Source: Verrucomicrobiota bacterium
Lineage (GTDB): Bacteria; Verrucomicrobiota; Verrucomicrobiia; Limisphaerales; UBA1096
DNA: 9,173 nucleotides
Reading direction: 5' to 3'
NCBI GenBank assembly: GCA_003972865.1
Contig: QOAX01000290.1
Location: forward strand, 1-9,173
Under the pieces are notes generated by a model, which was not told the origin of the DNA, searched no databases, and saw nothing but the letters and a program-made list of their open reading frames with translations. Below are positions 6,403-9,173 of this stretch, one piece after another (the first letter of the stretch is position 1; each line of letters opens with the position of its first letter). Position numbers and translations under genes: made by a program.

Positions 6403-7092
6403 CGCTACCTCACAGGAACGCACACGGTCGCCAAGGTTCGATTCCTGTGTTTTCAAGTAGTCTTCGATCATACCAACAAACTCGCGCATCCACGGGGACA
6501 TATCCTTCTTACCCCGGCAAGAGACCAGGTTACCGCAACGAACCACGGGTTCTGGAGTGTATACGGCACCGCAGACTTCGGCGTCAAAACGGCATTTCGG
6601 AATGGTCGTTACCGTGCGACCGGACAAGACCTTGGCCGTCGCGAGGATTTCGATGCCATGGCAAATCGAGGCGACGGGTTTCTCTTGTTCAAAGAAGTGT
6701 TGGGTCAGATGGATTAATTGTTGGTCGTAGCGCAAGTATTCCGGAGCACGGCCACCGGGAAGTATCAGGCCGACGTAGTTCTCAGGATTGACGTCACGAA
6801 AGGCGATGTTGGCTTTCAGATGGTAGCCCTTCCGTTCCTCGGTAATGTCCCAACCTTCGGTCAATTCGTGAATGACGAGATGATAGACCTCTGTTTCCGG
6901 CGCCGCGACATCGACTCGGTAGTGTTCTCCAAGGCGATAGAAGGGGAACATCGTGTCGAGAACTTCCGCGCCATCGCCAACGACCACAAGCAACCTGGGG
7001 CGGTCCTCATTCTGCGTTACATCGTATTGCAAGCTGGAACGTTGGTTGGCCGAGTCGCCATCGGGAGAGGATGTTCCATGGGTTGTTTCCAT
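6394..7092 (-). CDS. DJ-1/PfpI family protein
   Basis: Class I glutamine-amidotransferase-like fold of the DJ-1/PfpI group, whose members act as proteases, glyoxalase/deglycase-type enzymes or stress proteins; the reaction here cannot be told from sequence. From ATG 7092 the product has 232 residues. A polar N-terminus of about 30 residues is followed by PRLLVVVGDGAEVLDTMFP (32-50) with the conserved Glu43, then VGLILPGGRAPEYLR (107-121) and the nucleophile elbow SICHG with Cys144. These are the expected active-site parts, and the size fits the family. No signal peptide is seen, so it is probably cytoplasmic. A GTG at 7140 would add 16 residues and leave 14 bases to the upstream cytochrome gene; ATG 7092 leaves 62 and has AAGGAAAG about 13 bases upstream. 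Either way it is likely cotranscribed with that gene. Confidence 0.88.
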   Translation of the reverse strand: METTHGTSSPDGDSANQRSSLQYDVTQNEDRPRLLVVVGDGAEVLDTMFPFYRLGEHYRVDVAAPETEVYHLVIHELTEGWDITEERKGYHLKANIAFRDVNPENYVGLILPGGRAPEYLRYDQQLIHLTQHFFEQEKPVASICHGIEILATAKVLSGRTVTTIPKCRFDAEVCGAVYTPEPVVRCGNLVSCRGKKDMSPWMREFVGMIEDYLKTQESNLGDRVRSCEVATD

Positions 7093-7154
7093 CAGTCTTG
7101 TTTTTCTTTCCTTGGTATCAGTCGTGAAAACCTTTTTCACCCTCGTCTGCCAAT

Positions 7155-9173
7155 TCAATTCGTGGACTCTCCTGAAGGATGCCGACAGGTCAGGAGAAAC
7201 GCTGCCAGATCGGCGATTTGTTCGTTCCCGAGAATCACTGAGAAGGTTGCCGGCATGGACGATTGATCCAGTGTTTGCCTCGACTTTATTGATCCGACTT
7301 GTATGCGCTCCAAAGTTCCCTGCTGCGTGACGAGCAGAATCACGGAATCCGTCTCCTGCAGGACCGCTCCAAAAACCGTGGAGACATCCGTCTCGATCAC
7401 CTGCAGGCGGTAGCCCTCGGTGATGACAGCACTGGGTTCGACGATGGATTGAATGATCGTTTTCAAATCGGATCGAAGACCGATTCCGGAAAGGTCCGGC
7501 CCCAGATTTTGTCCCTGGCCTTGGATGCGATGGCATATCAGGCAGGCCGCGGCCGTCTTGCTGCCGAAGAAAAGTTCACGACCTCGATCCGCGTCGGCAC
7601 GTTCCGTCAGAGCCAGAACGGCATCAATCGTCGCCGGTTCGAGCGGAGTCATGGCCACCTCGACTCCCAATTGACTATTCAATTGAAGCAGCCGTCCGAA
7701 GAGCCTAGAGTCAGGCTGCTTCGACGCCCTCGCCAACACGCGCTTAACGAGGTCGCTCTGCCCAAGATCCTTCGCGTCGAGCCCAAGCAGTATGTCCAGA
7801 ATTCGGGTTTGCGTCTGAACGTCTTCACAGGTCTCGAAAATGCGCGACAGGATTCCATCCCAACCCTCCGCTTGATCAAGCGCTGGTAACACGCCCGCGG
7901 CGGCCGCCGACTCGGGTTGGGGATCCGTCAGCACCGGCCTGAAGATTACCGTGTAGTTGGACTTGTCGTCATCGCTGCCGTCCGTTGAGTTGCCACCGAT
8001 GACGAAGGTGTCGCCCTTCTTGAACCGTTCTTGAAACAGGGTAAACCCAGCATCATCGGTGTTTAATTTTGTGTCCGTCCGAGTAAAACGCCCGAGCCAT
8101 TTGGGTTTGTCCGCTGAGCGTATTCGATCGTCATGCGCTATGAAGACGTCCATTGCGTACAGGGTCGTGAACTTGGCCAAGTCGTCACCCAACGAACCGG
8201 CATCCTCATTGCGTGTCATCAGGTAGGTCGCACCTTTGAGATGCTCCGGCACGTCGGTGAACCGGTAACCGCGATCCAAATAAATCTTGGCGCCGGCGTT
8301 CAGGCCACCGGCAAAGGCGACCGTTTGCTTGGCTGATGCTACATCGAGCTCGACCACCTTGGCGGCGACTTTCGGGATGTCGATCTTCTCCAAATCGGGC
8401 GGGCTCCAGGCGGACGAAAACGGCAACCGGGACAAGGTTTCGATGGCGCGATCCTGTTGATGCTGACCAGAACTTTCTTGCAGCTTGGCGAGCAGGAAGC
8501 CGCCAACCTGTTCCGGTGAACTTTGCGCCCGTTTGGCGAGCGAGAGGAGCCCGTTTACGGCGGAGCGACCGAGTTTCTCGTTTCGGCCAAGCGCATCCCA
8601 GAGCAGCGGCATGGCGTCGGTCTCTCGCGCCAGTGGCGTAAGAACCAGAGCGCGCTCATCATCTTGGCTCAATCCCTTATAGAAATTTTGAATGTCTCTC
8701 CACTCGTCATCCTCTTCATAGGTCGCGCGGGAAAGCATCGTGAGATACAGGTAACGCATCTTTGATGATCGCGCTTCATTTGCCCGCTTCATGAGATCGT
8801 CGACGGAGACAGACTGTTCCAGCACGATGCGGGTGGTGCTGTTCGGCATTTTTCGGGGCGACCGAGGATTCATGGCCCAGGTCATCGACCACTGTTGGAT
8901 TCGAGGATCCGGATCCTTCTCCGCCAACGTCAACACTTCTTCCAAACTCATTTCGTGCCGCTCCAGCAAACCAAGCAGCGCCGCGAGTCGCACATTGGCG
9001 CGGTCGTCGCTCAGCAACTGCTTGCGAAAGGCAATATCGCTCAGGTCACGGAGCGCCCCCCACCCGGCGTAGAAAACCAGACGGTCTTCCTCCTGGGCCA
9101 ACCAGTCGATCAGGGCCGAGCGCAAGTGTGTCTGTTTTGCCTGCCAAATTGCCTGAACGGTCTCAAACCGAAC
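7155..9173 (-). CDS. PVC-type heme-binding protein with HEAT repeats and C-terminal cytochrome c domain (N-terminus missing)
   Basis: The frame is open from the window edge to TAA-type termination at 7155, giving 672 residues of the C-terminal part. Numbering from the edge: roughly 20-270 are alpha-helical HEAT-like repeats (FYAGWGALRDL, VRLAALLGLLER, SAVNGLLSLAKRA). About 285-412 is a beta-rich module with VFIAHDDR, PKWLGRF and KKGDTFVIGGN, resembling extracellular carbohydrate-binding-like domains. More helices follow, then the cytochrome c domain at about 515-665, with heme motif CLICH (544-548, bases 7530-7544), GPDLSGIG, and Met640 in SSMPATF as likely distal ligand. This end matches TIGR02603. 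Relatives often begin with a sugar-dehydrogenase-type beta-propeller, which would lie outside the window. The covalent heme implies export across the cytoplasmic membrane; a role in periplasmic electron transfer from substrate oxidation is inferred. The next gene downstream encodes a DJ-1/PfpI protein. Confidence 0.9.
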   Translation of the reverse strand, partial: VRFETVQAIWQAKQTHLRSALIDWLAQEEDRLVFYAGWGALRDLSDIAFRKQLLSDDRANVRLAALLGLLERHEMSLEEVLTLAEKDPDPRIQQWSMTWAMNPRSPRKMPNSTTRIVLEQSVSVDDLMKRANEARSSKMRYLYLTMLSRATYEEDDEWRDIQNFYKGLSQDDERALVLTPLARETDAMPLLWDALGRNEKLGRSAVNGLLSLAKRAQSSPEQVGGFLLAKLQESSGQHQQDRAIETLSRLPFSSAWSPPDLEKIDIPKVAAKVVELDVASAKQTVAFAGGLNAGAKIYLDRGYRFTDVPEHLKGATYLMTRNEDAGSLGDDLAKFTTLYAMDVFIAHDDRIRSADKPKWLGRFTRTDTKLNTDDAGFTLFQERFKKGDTFVIGGNSTDGSDDDKSNYTVIFRPVLTDPQPESAAAAGVLPALDQAEGWDGILSRIFETCEDVQTQTRILDILLGLDAKDLGQSDLVKRVLARASKQPDSRLFGRLLQLNSQLGVEVAMTPLEPATIDAVLALTERADADRGRELFFGSKTAAACLICHRIQGQGQNLGPDLSGIGLRSDLKTIIQSIVEPSAVITEGYRLQVIETDVSTVFGAVLQETDSVILLVTQQGTLERIQVGSIKSRQTLDQSSMPATFSVILGNEQIADLAAFLLTCRHPSGESTN

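Noticed and set aside
7093..7536. Upstream extension of the DJ-1 frame to 7536
   Set aside because: This part overlaps the cytochrome gene in another frame, has low-quality composition rich in Arg/Ser, and adds far more than the family needs.
7299..7889. 196-codon plus-strand frame opposite the cytochrome domain
   Set aside because: Antisense to the heme-binding region with its CxxCH motif; no protein-like features.
1..9173. Search for a defence, toxin-antitoxin, CRISPR or mobile system
   Set aside because: No transposase, integrase, nuclease, toxin pair, regularly spaced repeats or terminal inverted repeats were seen; the genes present are explained by known families.

Overview
The window looks like a chromosome fragment of a PVC-superphylum bacterium, most likely a verrucomicrobiote. 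Two things point there. A large protein at the right end carries the C-terminal c-type cytochrome domain typical of the Pirellula/Verrucomicrobium heme-binding family (TIGR02603 type). The left end carries a complete rod-shape (elongasome) gene set, which Verrucomicrobia keep and most Planctomycetes lack. Base composition is moderately GC-rich, and start codons include GTG and possibly TTG. This placement is inference from gene content; no rRNA or marker phylogeny is available.

Left third (1-3257, all minus strand): a compact operon transcribed right to left, mreB-mreC-mreD-mrdA, with gaps of 27, 10 and 14 bases. MreB is the actin-like filament, MreC and MreD are its membrane partners, and PBP2 (mrdA, cut by the window edge) is the transpeptidase of the same machine. 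A candidate sigma70-type promoter with an inverted repeat in its spacer lies just upstream of mreB.

Middle (3365-5871): two divergent secreted alpha/beta-hydrolases share a 92-base intergenic region. On the minus strand is an EF-hand-bearing esterase of the BD-FAE/acetyl-xylan-esterase kind. On the plus strand is a CE15 glucuronoyl esterase. Together they suggest removal of ester decorations and lignin links from glucuronoxylan-type hemicellulose outside the cytoplasm. A perfect 22-base palindrome starts at the last base of the CE15 stop codon.

The 5872-6393 gap holds a decayed gene on the minus strand: signal-peptide-like start, frameshift, in-frame stop, then an ankyrin-repeat C-terminus. 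The rest has no convincing gene.

Right third (6394-9173, minus strand): a HEAT-repeat protein with a C-terminal cytochrome c domain (N-terminus outside the window), followed closely by a DJ-1/PfpI family protein; the two probably form one transcription unit.

I see no defence system, mobile element, CRISPR array, tRNA or rRNA. Most of the window is ordinary. The points most worth a second look are the repeated octamer TTGGCCAA (six copies in two reading phases), the 22-base palindrome, the ankyrin pseudogene, the esterase pair and the domain make-up of the cytochrome protein.
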